A stretch of DNA of 51,339 nt from PALSA-1196 sp036833805 (lineage in GTDB: Bacteria > Pseudomonadota > Gammaproteobacteria > Steroidobacterales > Steroidobacteraceae): assembly GCA_036833805.1 (NCBI GenBank), contig DAITPA010000007.1, forward strand, positions 1-51,339, in the 5' to 3' direction. Within the stretch, counting starts at the first letter, position 1; each line of letters opens with the position of its first letter. The notes beneath the pieces were generated by a model. That model saw nothing but the letters and a program-made list of their open reading frames with translations. It was not told the origin of the DNA and searched no databases. Position numbers and translations under genes: made by a program. This document shows positions 9,241-19,500 of this stretch, piece by piece.

Positions 9241-9776
9241 AGCTGCGCGCGCACTGCGATCCTGTCGCTGAGCTGACGATCGACGTAGAACTGTTCGACC
9301 TCGAATTCGCCCACGTCATGCGCGGACGATACGGCGTGCTCGACCTCGTACTCCGAGTTGAAGAGCGTACGGTCGTCAAACTTGTTGCCGATGCCAAATA
9401 CCGCGCGCGCGAGATCAAATTCGGTGAGGCTGGCATCGCGGCCCGGGTGCGTGTAATAGATCTCGCCGTAACCCCACAGGCTTAGGTTCTCGAAGCGCGA
9501 GCTTGCAGCAGGTAGCGTCATCGCCGGCGCGCTCGATGCGACCGGAGCGCACGGCGGCGCCTGGCGCGCAGCGCAAGTCGCCTGATCCTCGGCCATGAGC
9601 GCTTTGAGCTCGGCCTGCACTTCTTGCAGCTGTTGCGCGAGCTGCGCGACGCGCCGTTCGAGCTTCTGTTTGCGCGCATGGGTGTCGGTCGTTGCCGGCT
9701 CGGCGCCAGCAGCCGCAGCAGCGCACAGTAGCGTCGCCACTGGCGCCCGCAGAGAGGATTTGTTTCGAATTTTCAT
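9237..9776 (-). pseudogene. Truncated porin-like gene (N-terminal part only)
   Basis: Encodes about 179 residues: a signal peptide (MKIRNKSSLRAPVATLLC...), a short coiled coil (KLERRVAQLAQQLQEVQAEL), and the start of a beta-barrel (SLWGYGEIYY, then FEVEQFYVDRQLSDRIAV). The N-terminus resembles a family of ~400-residue outer-membrane porins in which the coiled coil precedes a barrel. Here the chain stops at RAQL, in the first few strands, exactly where the response-regulator gene ends (the stops share TTAA). About 200 residues of barrel appear to be missing, so I call it a deletion remnant. A Fur box lies upstream. The alternative is a genuinely short surface protein. The family match is from memory of the motif. 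Confidence 0.6.
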
Positions 9777-10110
9777 TGCGGTCTGCGGATTAAGGCAACT
9801 TTCGTAAAGCCAGGATCTGTGGCCCGGCATCACCGCCCCGTATTAATGATAATGCTAATCATTCTCATTAGCCTTTATAAGGCGGGACTCGTATCTGCAT
9901 TCTGTTAAGTCAGGAAGTCTCAGGCGGAGCGAGCGGCGCATGCAGGCCGCATCGATGTGGCATGCCGAAACTGCGGCGGACACTTGTCATGCATGCCCGC
10001 AGGTCCGCTCGCTTTGGCGGCGCGTAAGCGCGCTCGGCGGTATTTGCAGAAACTCGCGCTGGGCCAAGGGGTACACTCGCCGCCGACACGTCCACCCTGG
10101 TTATCACCGC
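9777..10110. other. Intergenic region between the truncated porin and the helicase
   Basis: This 334-bp divergent region holds the Fur box (9848-9866) and an AT-rich patch (CCTTTATAAGG). Its right half is GC-rich and is probably the helicase 5' leader. The helicase frame is open back to 9940, but the extra residues have no resemblance to the family. I see no other gene or RNA. Confidence 0.5.
9848..9866. promoter_or_regulatory. Fur box (iron-responsive operator)
   Basis: GATAATGCTAATCATTCTC matches the 19-bp Fur consensus GATAATGATAATCATTATC at 17 of 19 positions. It lies in an AT-rich patch unlike its surroundings, 72 bp upstream of the minus-strand porin-like ATG. Fur with iron bound would repress that gene. 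The helicase start on the other strand is about 245 bp away and is a less likely target. Confidence 0.8.
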
Positions 10111-11847
10111 ATGCAACCAACCGGCACGCCGCCGTCGCCCGCCTTCGCAGATCTTGGTCTGACGGCGCCCCTGTTGAAGGCGCTTGCCGACGTCGGCTAC
10201 GAGTCCCCCTCACCGATCCAGGCGGCCACCATCCCGGTGTTGCTGTCGGGCGCGGATATCCTCGGTCAGGCGCAGACCGGTACCGGCAAGACCGCAGCGT
10301 TCGCATTGCCGATCCTCGCGAAGCTTGATCTTGCGCAGAAAGAGCCGCAGGCGCTGGTGCTCGTGCCGACGCGGGAACTTGCGATCCAAGTGGCCGAGGC
10401 GTTTCAGAAGTACGCCGCGCACCTGCGCGGCTTTCATGTGATGCCGATCTATGGCGGCCAAAGCTACACCCCGCAGCTAAATGCTCTGAAGCGCGGCACG
10501 CACGTCATCGTCGGCACCCCCGGACGGGTGATGGACCATCTCGAACGCGGCACGCTGTCGTTAAAGGGCGTACGCTTTGTCGTGCTCGATGAAGCCGACG
10601 AAATGCTGCAGATGGGTTTCGTCGACGCAATTGAGTCGATTTTGAGTCAGGCGCCGGCGGAACGTCAGGTCGCGCTGTTCTGCGCCACCATGGCGCCGCA
10701 GATCAGGCGTATCGCGCAACGCCACCTGCGCTCGCCGCAGGAAATTACGATCAAGAGCAAGACCACCACGGCGACCGACATCCGTCAGCGCTACTGGGTC
10801 GTGAGCGGCATGCACAAGCTTGACGCGCTGACGCGCATTCTCGAGGTGGAGACCTTCGATGCGATGCTGGTGTTCGTGCGTACCAAGCAATCCACGGTCG
10901 AGCTTGCTGAGAAATTGCAGGCGCGGGGATTTGCCGCCGCGGCGCTGAATGGCGACCTGCAGCAGTCGCAGCGCGAGCGCACGCTCGCGCAGTTGAAGGC
11001 GGGGCAGATCGATATTCTGGTTGCGACCGACGTCGCCGCGCGCGGGCTTGATGTCGAGCGCATTGGGCACGTGGTCAACTTTGATGTGCCCTACGATACG
11101 GAATCCTACGTGCATCGCATCGGCCGCACCGGTCGCGCCGGGCGCAGCGGCGAGGCCATTTTGTTCATCGCGCCGCGCGAGCGCAACATGCTGCACGCGA
11201 TTGAGCGCGCGACCCGCCAGCCGATTGAGATCATGACCCTGCCGACGATTGACGATGTCAATGCCAAACGCGTGGCCAAGTTCAAAGAGCGCATCGCGGC
11301 AGCGCTCACGAGCGAGGCAGCGAGTACCTACCGCGCCGTGATTGAGGAATTCGCGCACGAGACGGGTGTGGACATCGTGGACGTCGCGGCAGCGCTGGCG
11401 CAGCTTGCGCAGGGCAAGACGCCGCTCCTCCTGAACGCCAAGCGCGTCGCGGCACAGGAAGAAAAAGCGCGCGCAAGCGAGCGCGCGCACGCGAACGAAC
11501 GCTCGCATGCCGGCGGTGGTGAGACCCGGCAGCGCGGACGTGGATCACGCTTTGACCCGCAGGAAATTTATCGCTTGGAGGTCGGCAGTGTGCACGGCGT
11601 GCAGCCCGGAAACATCGTCGGTGCGATTGCGAACGAGGCGCGGCTTGATGGTTCGCAGATCAACCGCATTGATATCCGCGGTGACCACAGCTTCGTGCGT
11701 TTGCCGGAAGACATACCGCCTGAAGTGCTCTCGCGTCTGCAGCGCGTGCGCGTCAAGGGGCAGCTCCTGTCGATCAGCCGCGTCGAGCGCCGGCCGCCGC
11801 CGCACAAGGCAGCGCGCCGCGCCGAGCGGGCGCACAAGGAGCGCTAG
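10111..11847 (+). CDS. deaD: DEAD-box ATP-dependent RNA helicase, DeaD/CsdA type
   Basis: RNA-unwinding ATPase for ribosome assembly and cold-stress mRNA handling, 578 residues. A Q motif (FADLGLTAPLLKAL..., PSPIQAATIP) is followed by Walker A AQTGTGKT (about 54-61), PTRELAIQV, TPGRVMDHL, DEAD in VLDEADEMLQMGF, RGLDVERIGHVVNFD and HRIGRTGRAG. Motif III reads CAT where SAT is usual. The C-terminus has the DbpA-type RNA-binding fold found in DeaD (YRLEVGSVHGVQPGNIVGAI) and a basic Arg/His/Ala tail. The ATG at 10111 is chosen because the family's N-terminus begins there; the frame is open back to 9940. A GNAT-like gene follows after 18 bp. Confidence 0.95.
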   Translation: MQPTGTPPSPAFADLGLTAPLLKALADVGYESPSPIQAATIPVLLSGADILGQAQTGTGKTAAFALPILAKLDLAQKEPQALVLVPTRELAIQVAEAFQKYAAHLRGFHVMPIYGGQSYTPQLNALKRGTHVIVGTPGRVMDHLERGTLSLKGVRFVVLDEADEMLQMGFVDAIESILSQAPAERQVALFCATMAPQIRRIAQRHLRSPQEITIKSKTTTATDIRQRYWVVSGMHKLDALTRILEVETFDAMLVFVRTKQSTVELAEKLQARGFAAAALNGDLQQSQRERTLAQLKAGQIDILVATDVAARGLDVERIGHVVNFDVPYDTESYVHRIGRTGRAGRSGEAILFIAPRERNMLHAIERATRQPIEIMTLPTIDDVNAKRVAKFKERIAAALTSEAASTYRAVIEEFAHETGVDIVDVAAALAQLAQGKTPLLLNAKRVAAQEEKARASERAHANERSHAGGGETRQRGRGSRFDPQEIYRLEVGSVHGVQPGNIVGAIANEARLDGSQINRIDIRGDHSFVRLPEDIPPEVLSRLQRVRVKGQLLSISRVERRPPPHKAARRAERAHKER

Positions 11848-11865
11848 TACCGCCGTAGGTGAGAG

Positions 11866-12159
11866 ATGGCGAATAGCGTACGCGACAACAGCGCAGCGCA
11901 GCGCTATGAGATGGACGTCGAGGGCCGGCTCGCGTTCATCACCTATCGCCGCGCCGGCGCCGTCGTGACTCTTCTACATGCTGACGTGCCGCATGAGTTT
12001 TCCGGACGCGGTGTGGGCTCGGCGCTTACGAAAGGAACGCTCGAGCTCGCGCGGGCGCAGGGCGACAAAGTCGTGCCGCGCTGCCCATTCATCGTGACCT
12101 ATATCAAAAGGCACGCGGAATTTCAGGATCTGCTCGTCGGCGGCGAGCGCACTTCTTAG
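11866..12159 (+). CDS. Small GNAT-like N-acetyltransferase (YidJ/Yjdj type)
   Basis: A 97-residue single-domain protein of the minimal GCN5-related type. It has MDVEGRLAFITYRRAG, then the acetyl-CoA-binding P-loop region HEFSGRGVGSALTKGTLELA (RGVGS), then VVPRCPFIVTYIKRH, as in the GNAT_like_2 family. The acceptor substrate is unknown. AGGTGAGAG lies directly upstream of the ATG, 18 bp after the helicase stop, so co-transcription with the helicase is likely. It converges with the methyltransferase, leaving two bases between the stops. Confidence 0.88.
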   Translation: MANSVRDNSAAQRYEMDVEGRLAFITYRRAGAVVTLLHADVPHEFSGRGVGSALTKGTLELARAQGDKVVPRCPFIVTYIKRHAEFQDLLVGGERTS

Positions 12160-12161
12160 CG

Positions 12162-13280
12162 TCAACGGCAACGCTGTGCGCACAATTCCAAATAGCTGCT
12201 TGAAAGGTCAACGCCTACCGACGCGCGGCCGAGGCTTCTCGCCGCCACCAAGGTGGTGCCGGTGCCGCAGAACGGGTCAAGCACGATGCCGCCAGCGGGG
12301 CAGGTTGCGAGTATCGGGATGAGGCACAGGTCGAGCGGATAGGCGGCGAAATGCGCCGCACGCTTCTGCGTATCTTCGGGAAGGATATTCCACACATCGT
12401 TAGGCTTGCTGCCGCGCGGATGGTAACGCAGAAAATAGAAGCCTCGGTCGCGCAGCTCCTGCGCACGCCCGGATAACTTTTCACTGTTGGAGTGAGTGGT
12501 GCGCTGCTGACCGCGGATGATCATGCGGAAATCGGCCAGCCGCCCGGCGCAGATCTGCGCAAGCAGCGCGTTGAGGGCGTGCAGTGCCGCCTGCTTTTCT
12601 TGCGCTGCGAGTTCGGTGGAGAGCTCGATTTGGCGTTTGTATCGTACGCCGGACACGCCGGTCGCCGAGATGACGGCACCGTTCACGACGCGCGCTTGCC
12701 TCGCCTTGGTGCGTATCGCGTTCGCGTCGTAGTAATAGCCTTTCGCCCGCTGCACGAAGTGAAACACATGTTCGTGGACGTTGCCGAGCCGATCCTTGCT
12801 GTTGTCCATGCCGCTCTTGACCTTGTTCCAGATCACACTGTTGCGCAGGATCCATCCCTGCTGATCGGTTAGGGCAAACGCCACACGCCACGGTATGCCG
12901 ACGAGGCCCTTGTGCTGGTAGCTGTCGCCGATGTTGAGCCAGAAGGACCCCTCGCGCTTCAGCACGCGCTTCACTTGCAGGAAGACCTCTGCAAGATGCT
13001 TCACGAAATCGCGATGGTCGCTCTCCAGGCCAATGCCGCCTTGCGCGTATTCGCGCTTGCCCCAGTAGGGTGGCGACGTCATGACGCAATCGACCGACTG
13101 TTCAGGCAGGCTTGCAAGCACGGCGCGAGCATCGCCCGCGAGCAGTAACGGCGCTAAAGTTCCCGAGCGCGCATGCTCATTGAAGGCTGCGTGGTACGAA
13201 GAGTTTCGGAACGCGGCGCGCGCCGCGGGAGTCAGCAACGGCGCGGGCGGTTTGCAAAGGCTTGCGGGCGCCTCGTCCAT
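12162..13280 (-). CDS. Solitary beta-class DNA methyltransferase (probably N4-cytosine)
   Basis: Site-specific DNA methyltransferase of 372 residues. The catalytic motif IV TSPPYW is at about residues 68-73 and the AdoMet-binding motif DPFCGTG at about 335-341, followed by GVDLSSSYLELCAQR. Catalytic motif first and AdoMet motif last is the beta-class order, and SPPY rather than DPPY favours N4-cytosine methylation, though N6-adenine is not excluded. The ~200 residues between hold the target-recognition region. ATG at 13280 is chosen; the frame is open a further 44 codons, but that part is Arg-rich and unlike the family. No restriction endonuclease gene is adjacent on either side, so it is an orphan in this window. 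Confidence 0.88.
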   Translation of the reverse strand: MDEAPASLCKPPAPLLTPAARAAFRNSSYHAAFNEHARSGTLAPLLLAGDARAVLASLPEQSVDCVMTSPPYWGKREYAQGGIGLESDHRDFVKHLAEVFLQVKRVLKREGSFWLNIGDSYQHKGLVGIPWRVAFALTDQQGWILRNSVIWNKVKSGMDNSKDRLGNVHEHVFHFVQRAKGYYYDANAIRTKARQARVVNGAVISATGVSGVRYKRQIELSTELAAQEKQAALHALNALLAQICAGRLADFRMIIRGQQRTTHSNSEKLSGRAQELRDRGFYFLRYHPRGSKPNDVWNILPEDTQKRAAHFAAYPLDLCLIPILATCPAGGIVLDPFCGTGTTLVAARSLGRASVGVDLSSSYLELCAQRCR

Positions 13281-13580
13281 TAAAGACCCTCGCCACTCGT
13301 CAGCGGCTGATGGTAGCCATCCGGGCGGGAAAGACAACCAAAGCTGATTTGCGCGCGCGTTTGCGTGGCTGCGTTGAGCGCGGGCACTGCCTCGGCAATT
13401 GCGCACGAGCACCTGCGCCCGGCTCTAGCAGAGCTTACGCAAACGCACTAACCGCGATAAGCTTGTCATGCATCGACTCTCGCCACCCTCCTTGACATTC
13501 CGGGCGCTGGAATTCGTCCCCTGGAATGACTGGGCGAGATCCGCAGCCTGGTTTTTGCGTAGGCCTAATTGAAAGAACTC
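13281..13580. other. Divergent promoter region, methyltransferase / glucan synthase
   Basis: This 300-bp stretch has no convincing gene. A TTGACA at 13492-13497 could be a -35 for the glucan synthase gene, but no good -10 is correctly spaced after it. CATTCC and GGAATG repeats (13496-13528) form a weak inverted repeat of unknown meaning. Confidence 0.4.
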
Positions 13581-16500
13581 ATGTTTCGGGCATTCGGCAG
13601 GCCGTCAAGGGCACCGCCATGGAACAGCGAAGAGCTCCTGCGCGAAGAGCTCTTCAGCGTCGAGCGATTGGAGCAGCACGGGCGCAGTCTCGCCGCAGCC
13701 GAGTCAGCAACCGTCGGGCGTTCGCGCGGACGCTCTCTGAGTGCCCGCCTACGGAACAATGCGGCGGTCCTGCTAGCCGCCTATCGAGATATTGCCGCCG
13801 CCGTGCAGGCGGGCCGTCCGATTACGCCTGCCGCAGAGTGGTTGCTCGACAACTATCACGTTATTGAAGAGCAGATCCGCGAGATCCGCGTCGATTTGCC
13901 GCCGGGATTTTACCGGGAATTGCCGAAGTTCTCGGCCGGTCCGTTCGCAGGCTACCCGCGCGTGTTCAGTGTGGCGTGGGCGTTTGTGGCGCACACCGAC
14001 AGCCGCTTCGACCCGGAAATCCTGCGGCGCTTCGTACGCGCCTATCAGAGCGTGCAGCCGCTCGCTATCGGTGAGCTCTGGGCGGTCGCGATAACGCTGC
14101 GCGTCGTGCTTGTCGAGAACCTGCGGCGCGCGGCGCAGCGCATCGTCAGCAGTCGCATTGCGCGTCAGGAGGCGGATGCGATTGCCGACCGGCTGTTGGG
14201 CGTAAACGGCCATGTGCAGGAGCCCGACGCATTAGTGCGCGCGCATGAAGAGAAGAGCGCAGCGGTGCCGCCGGCGTTTGCCGTGCAGCTTGCACAACGC
14301 TTGCGCGACCAGGACCCCAAGGTGACTCCGGCGCTGGTGTGGCTGGAGCAGCACCTGGCGCGAGGCGGAAGCAACGCCGAGCAGGTGGTGCACGATGAGC
14401 ACCAGCGGCAGGGCGCATCGAACGTCACCGTGCGCAATATCATCACGAGCATGCGGCTCATATCGGATGTGGACTGGGCCGAGTTCTTCGAAAGCGTAAG
14501 CCTCGTTGACGACACGCTGCGCGCCGGAAGCGATTTTGCGCAATTGGATTTTGCGACACGCAATCTCTACCGCGGCGCGATCGAGAAGCTCGCGCGCGGC
14601 TCAAGGCTCACTGAAGTAGAGGTCGCACAAGCCGCCGTCACTGCCACACAACGGCAAGATGCGAGCGACGCGGCGCGCGCACGCGATCCGGGCTACCACT
14701 TGATTGCGGCCGGGCGCCCGGCTTTCGAGGCCGCAGTCGGCTACCGCGCATCGATCTGGACGCGCGCCGGGCGTTTCAATACGGCCGTCGGGGCGCTCGA
14801 TTACATCGGCGGCGTCGTGCTCATGAGCGCAGTCGTGCTGTCGGCGGCTTTACTGACTCTTGATGCGCGCGTGGTGTTGGGTTCGCGCTTTACATTATTT
14901 GCGCTGCTGGGATTGATTCCGGCAATCGACGCGGCGGTTGCGGTTCTAAACCGCATCGTCACGCGCCGCATCGGCGCGACCATCCTGCCGGCGCTGGCGT
15001 TGCGCGCAGGCGTACCGGCGGAGCTGCGCACGATGATTGTTGTGCCCACTCTTTTGACGACGAAAGCCGCCGTCGAGGCGGAGCTTGAGCGCCTGGAGAT
15101 CCACTTTCTCGCATCGCCCGAAGGCGACTTCTATTTTGCGCTCCTGTCCGACTGGATGGACTGCGCGACGCAGAGCGCAGCGCAGGACGGGGCGCTCTTT
15201 AAATCGGCCGTCGACGGCATCGCGCGTCTGAATGTTCGGCACGGGGCCGGCCAAGGCGGTCCGCGCTTTCTGCTGTTGCATCGGCAGCGCGTTTGGAGCG
15301 CGGGGCAAAACGTCTGGATGGGATGGGAGAGAAAGCGCGGCAAACTGCATGAGTTGAACCGGCTGCTGCGCGGCGCCACCGACACGACCTTCGTCAACGT
15401 CGTGGGACGTCCGCCGGCGGTGCCGCCCGGCGTGCGCTACATCATCACGCTCGATGCAGACACGCGCCTGCCGCGCGAGACCGCGCGGCGACTCGTCGGC
15501 AAGCTCGCCCATCCACTCAATCAGGCGCGCTTTGATCCAGTGGTCGGCCGGGTGGTCGAAGGTTACGCCGTACTGCAACCGCGCGTCACGCCTTCATTGC
15601 CTGTCGGCCGCGAGGGGTCGATTTTTCAGCGCGTCTTCTCGAGCGCGAGCGGCATCGACCCGTATGCCGCTGCGGTATCGGACGTCTATCAGGATCTTTT
15701 GGGCGAGGGTTCTTATACGGGCAAGGGCATCTATGACGTCGATGCGTTCGAAGCGGCGCTTGCGGGCCGCGTGCCCGACGGCACGCTCTTGAGCCATGAC
15801 CTCTTTGAGGGCATCTTCGCGCGCGCCGGCCTCGCATCGGACATCGAGGTCGTCGAGGAATTTCCGACGCGCTACGACGTGTCCGCCAGTCGTCAGCACC
15901 GCTGGGCGCGCGGTGATTGGCAACTTCTGCCTTGGATCTTTGGTCGTCGCGACGCGGCTGCTCGCAGCCGCGTCAGCAGCAGAATGTCCCTCATCGGTCT
16001 GTGGAAGATGTTGGACAATCTGCGCCGCACGCTGTCGGCGCCGGCCGCCGTTGCCGCATTGCTCGTGGGATGGACGCTGCCGTTGCGTGCGGCCGGCGTT
16101 TGGACCGCATTCATTATTCTGACCATCGCGATTCCGACGCTGCTGCCGATCACGGGAGCGATCGTGCCGCGCAACGCCGGCGTGACGCTACGCAGCCATC
16201 TGCGCGCGCTCGGCCGGGATCTCGGGCTTGCCGCGTCCCAGACCGCGCTGCTCATCGTATTCCTTGCACATCAGGCGGCGTTGATGAGCGATGCGATCGT
16301 GCGCACGCTGTATCGGCTCTTCGTGACACGCCGCAATCTTCTGGAATGGGTGCCTGCCGCGCAGGCGAAGCCGAGCTCCGAGCTTTCCGTAGCAAGTCTG
16401 TATCGACGCATGGCCGGTGCCCTAGCGCTCGGCGTTCTCGCCGCGATTGCAAGCGCGCTTTTTGCACGGCATATCTGGTTTCTGGCGGCGCCGTTCGTAA

Positions 16501-19500
16501 TCGCTTGGATCGCATCCCCGGCGATTGCGTTCTGGATCAGCCGCGCGCCACTTTCTGGAGGGCGCGAGTCGCTCACCGCCAAAGAAGCGCGCGCATTGCG
16601 AAGAGTCGCGCGGCGTACCTGGCGGTTCTTTGAGACCTTCGTCACCGCCGCCGACAACATGCTGCCGCCGGATAACTTTCAGGAAGATCCAAACCCGGTG
16701 ATAGCGCATCGCACCTCGCCCACCAACATGGGGCTGTATCTGCTATCGGCGGTCAGTGCGCGAGATTTCGGATGGGCGGGGAGCATCGAGATTGTCGGCA
16801 GGCTGGAAGCAACCCTTGCCACCATGGCGCGCCTGCACAAGTTTCGCGGCCATTTCTACAACTGGTATGACACCGGGGATTTGCGTCCCCTCGACCCCCG
16901 CTACGTATCCTCCGTCGACAGCGGCAATCTGGCAGGGCACCTTATTGCGCTCGCCAATACCTGTCGCGAGTGGATCGAGGCGCCGATCGCCGACGGGCGC
17001 TCGTTCGTGGGCGTCGAAGACGCCTTGAACCTGACTCGTGAGGCGCTTGAGGAGCTCCCCGATAACCACCGCACGCAGACCATCGCGCGTCATCACCTCG
17101 AAGACGCGCTCGATGAGCTCGCCGACGCGGTTGTCGATCGCGACACAGGAGATACTGACATCGCCGCGCGCTTGCGCGATATCAGTCCGCACACCGCCAC
17201 CCTCGTCGACATCGCGCGGACGATTGCGAACGATCTTGGCGCTGAGGCGGACAGTGATCTGCTTTTTTGGGCGGAGGCAACCCAGCGGGCGATCGACAGC
17301 TGGTTGCACGACCTTACGCTCGACGAGGCGGGCGTGAGCGCCTTGAAACATCGCCTGGCCGCGCTCGAAGCGACGGCGCGCGCTATGGCGGAGGCGATGC
17401 AGTTTGCCTTTCTGCTCGATCCGGAGCGGCGCCTGCTGTCGATCGGCTACCGCGCGGCGGACGGCAGTCTCGACAGCAACTGCTATGACCTTCTGGCATC
17501 CGAGGCGCGCTTGGCAAGCTTCGTCGCGATCGCCAAGAGCGATGTGCCCGCGCGCCACTGGTTTCGTCTTGGCCGTGCCGTGACGCCGGTCGGCCACGGC
17601 GCTGCGCTAGTTTCCTGGGCGGGATCAATGTTTGAATACCTGATGCCGTCGATCGTCATGCGCGCGCCGACGGGGAGTCTGCTCGAACAAACGAATCGGC
17701 TCATTGTGCGGCGGCAGATGGAATATGGCGCGACCCTTGGAGTGCCCTGGGGCGTGTCGGAGTCCGCCTATAACGCGCGCGACATCGAATTCACTTATCA
17801 GTACTCGAACTTCGGCGTCCCGGGCCTGGGGCTCAAACGCGGCTTGAGTGAGAACGCGGTGATCGCGCCGTACGCAACCGCACTGGCCGCGATGATTGTG
17901 CCGGATGCCGCGGCGCGCAATTTCGCACGCCTGACGGCGCTCGGCGCGCGCGGCCGCTACGGTTTTTATGAAGCATTGGATTACACCCCAAGCCGGCTGC
18001 CCGAGGGTACGGAAGTTGCGATCGTGCGCGCCTTCATGGCGCATCATCAGGGCATGACGGTGGTGGCGATTGCGAACGCGCTTATGGACGGTAAGATGCG
18101 CGAACGCTTCCATGCGGAGCCACAAGTGCAGGCGACCGAGCTTCTATTGCAAGAGCGCACACCGCGCGATGTGTCGGTGGCGCATCCGCGCGCCGAAGAA
18201 GTACACAACGCGGCGCGGATCCGCGATTCGGATCAGCCGGAGTTGCGCCGCTTGCACGGCGCGCACAGCGCAACGCCGCAGGTACACCTGCTCTCGAACG
18301 GACGCTATGCCGTCATGCTGACAGCTGCGGGATCCGGCTACAGTTGCGTGCAGGATGCGGCGGTGACGCGCTGGCGGGCGGATGGCACGCGTGATGACAC
18401 GGGCAGTTACATTTTCCTGCGCAATGTCGACAGCGGAGAAGTGTGGTCTGCAGGCTACCAACCGACAGGCGTCGAGCCGGATAGCTATGAGGTCACATTT
18501 ACCGAGGACCGTGCAGAATACATCCGCGTCGATGGGCAGCTGACGACGACACTTGAAGTAGTCGTCTCTCCCGAGGACGATGCCGAGGTGCGGCGCGTCT
18601 CCATATCCAACAGCGGTGGGCGCGTACAGGATATCGAACTCACCTCGTACGGCGAGCTGGTACTCGCGCCACCCGGCGGCGATGCCGCCCACCAGACATT
18701 TTCCAAATTGTTCGTGCAAACCGAGTATGTCGCGAAGGTGGGCGCGATCCTTGCGACGCGGCGCCGGCGTGCGGCCAACGAGCCGGAAATCTGGGCCGCG
18801 CATTACGCGATTGTCGAGGGCGAAGTCGTGGGCGATGCGCAAATCGAAACCGACCGCGCGCGCTTTCTCGGCCGCGGCCGCGGTGTGCACACGCCCATCG
18901 CCGTGATGGACGGGCGGCGCCTTTCCAACACGGTCGGCACCGTGCTTGACCCGGTGTTTGCGCTGCGCTATCGGCTGCGGATCGCGGTGGGCGCGACCGC
19001 GCGCATCGCCTTCTGGACGAGCGCCGCATCCTCGCGCGCCAGCGTGCTCGATCTCGTCGATAAGCACCATGACGGCAATGCCTACGTGCGCGCGGCGACT
19101 CTGGCGTGGACGCAGGCGCAGGTACAGCTGCGACATCTGGGCATCGACGCGGAAGAGGCGGCGCTCTTTCAGCGCCTGGCGGGTCCGGTGCTGTATGCGA
19201 GCTCCTCGATGCGTCCGTCATCGGATGCCATCCGTCGCGGCAGCGGTGGACCCGCGCCGCTGTGGGCGCAGGGCATCTCGGGAGATCTGCCGATCGTGCT
19301 GGTCAGGATCGATGACGTCGCCGACATCGCCATCGTGCGGCAGCTGCTGCGAGCGCACGAATATTGGCGCTTGAAGCGCCTCGCGGTCGACCTGGTGATT
19401 CTGAACGAGCGCGCCGCATCCTACGTGCAGGATCTGCAGACGGTTCTCGAGACGCTGTTGCGCACGACGCTGGCGCGGCCGCAGATCGGAGTCGAAGGCG

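Noticed and set aside
13569..13580. TTG start for the glucan synthase four codons upstream of the ATG
   Set aside because: The ATG at 13581 is the better start codon, and nothing family-specific is gained upstream.
18144..19136. Minus-strand open frame inside the glucan synthase
   Set aside because: The glucan synthase frame is continuous with family motifs on both sides. This frame is a composition artefact.
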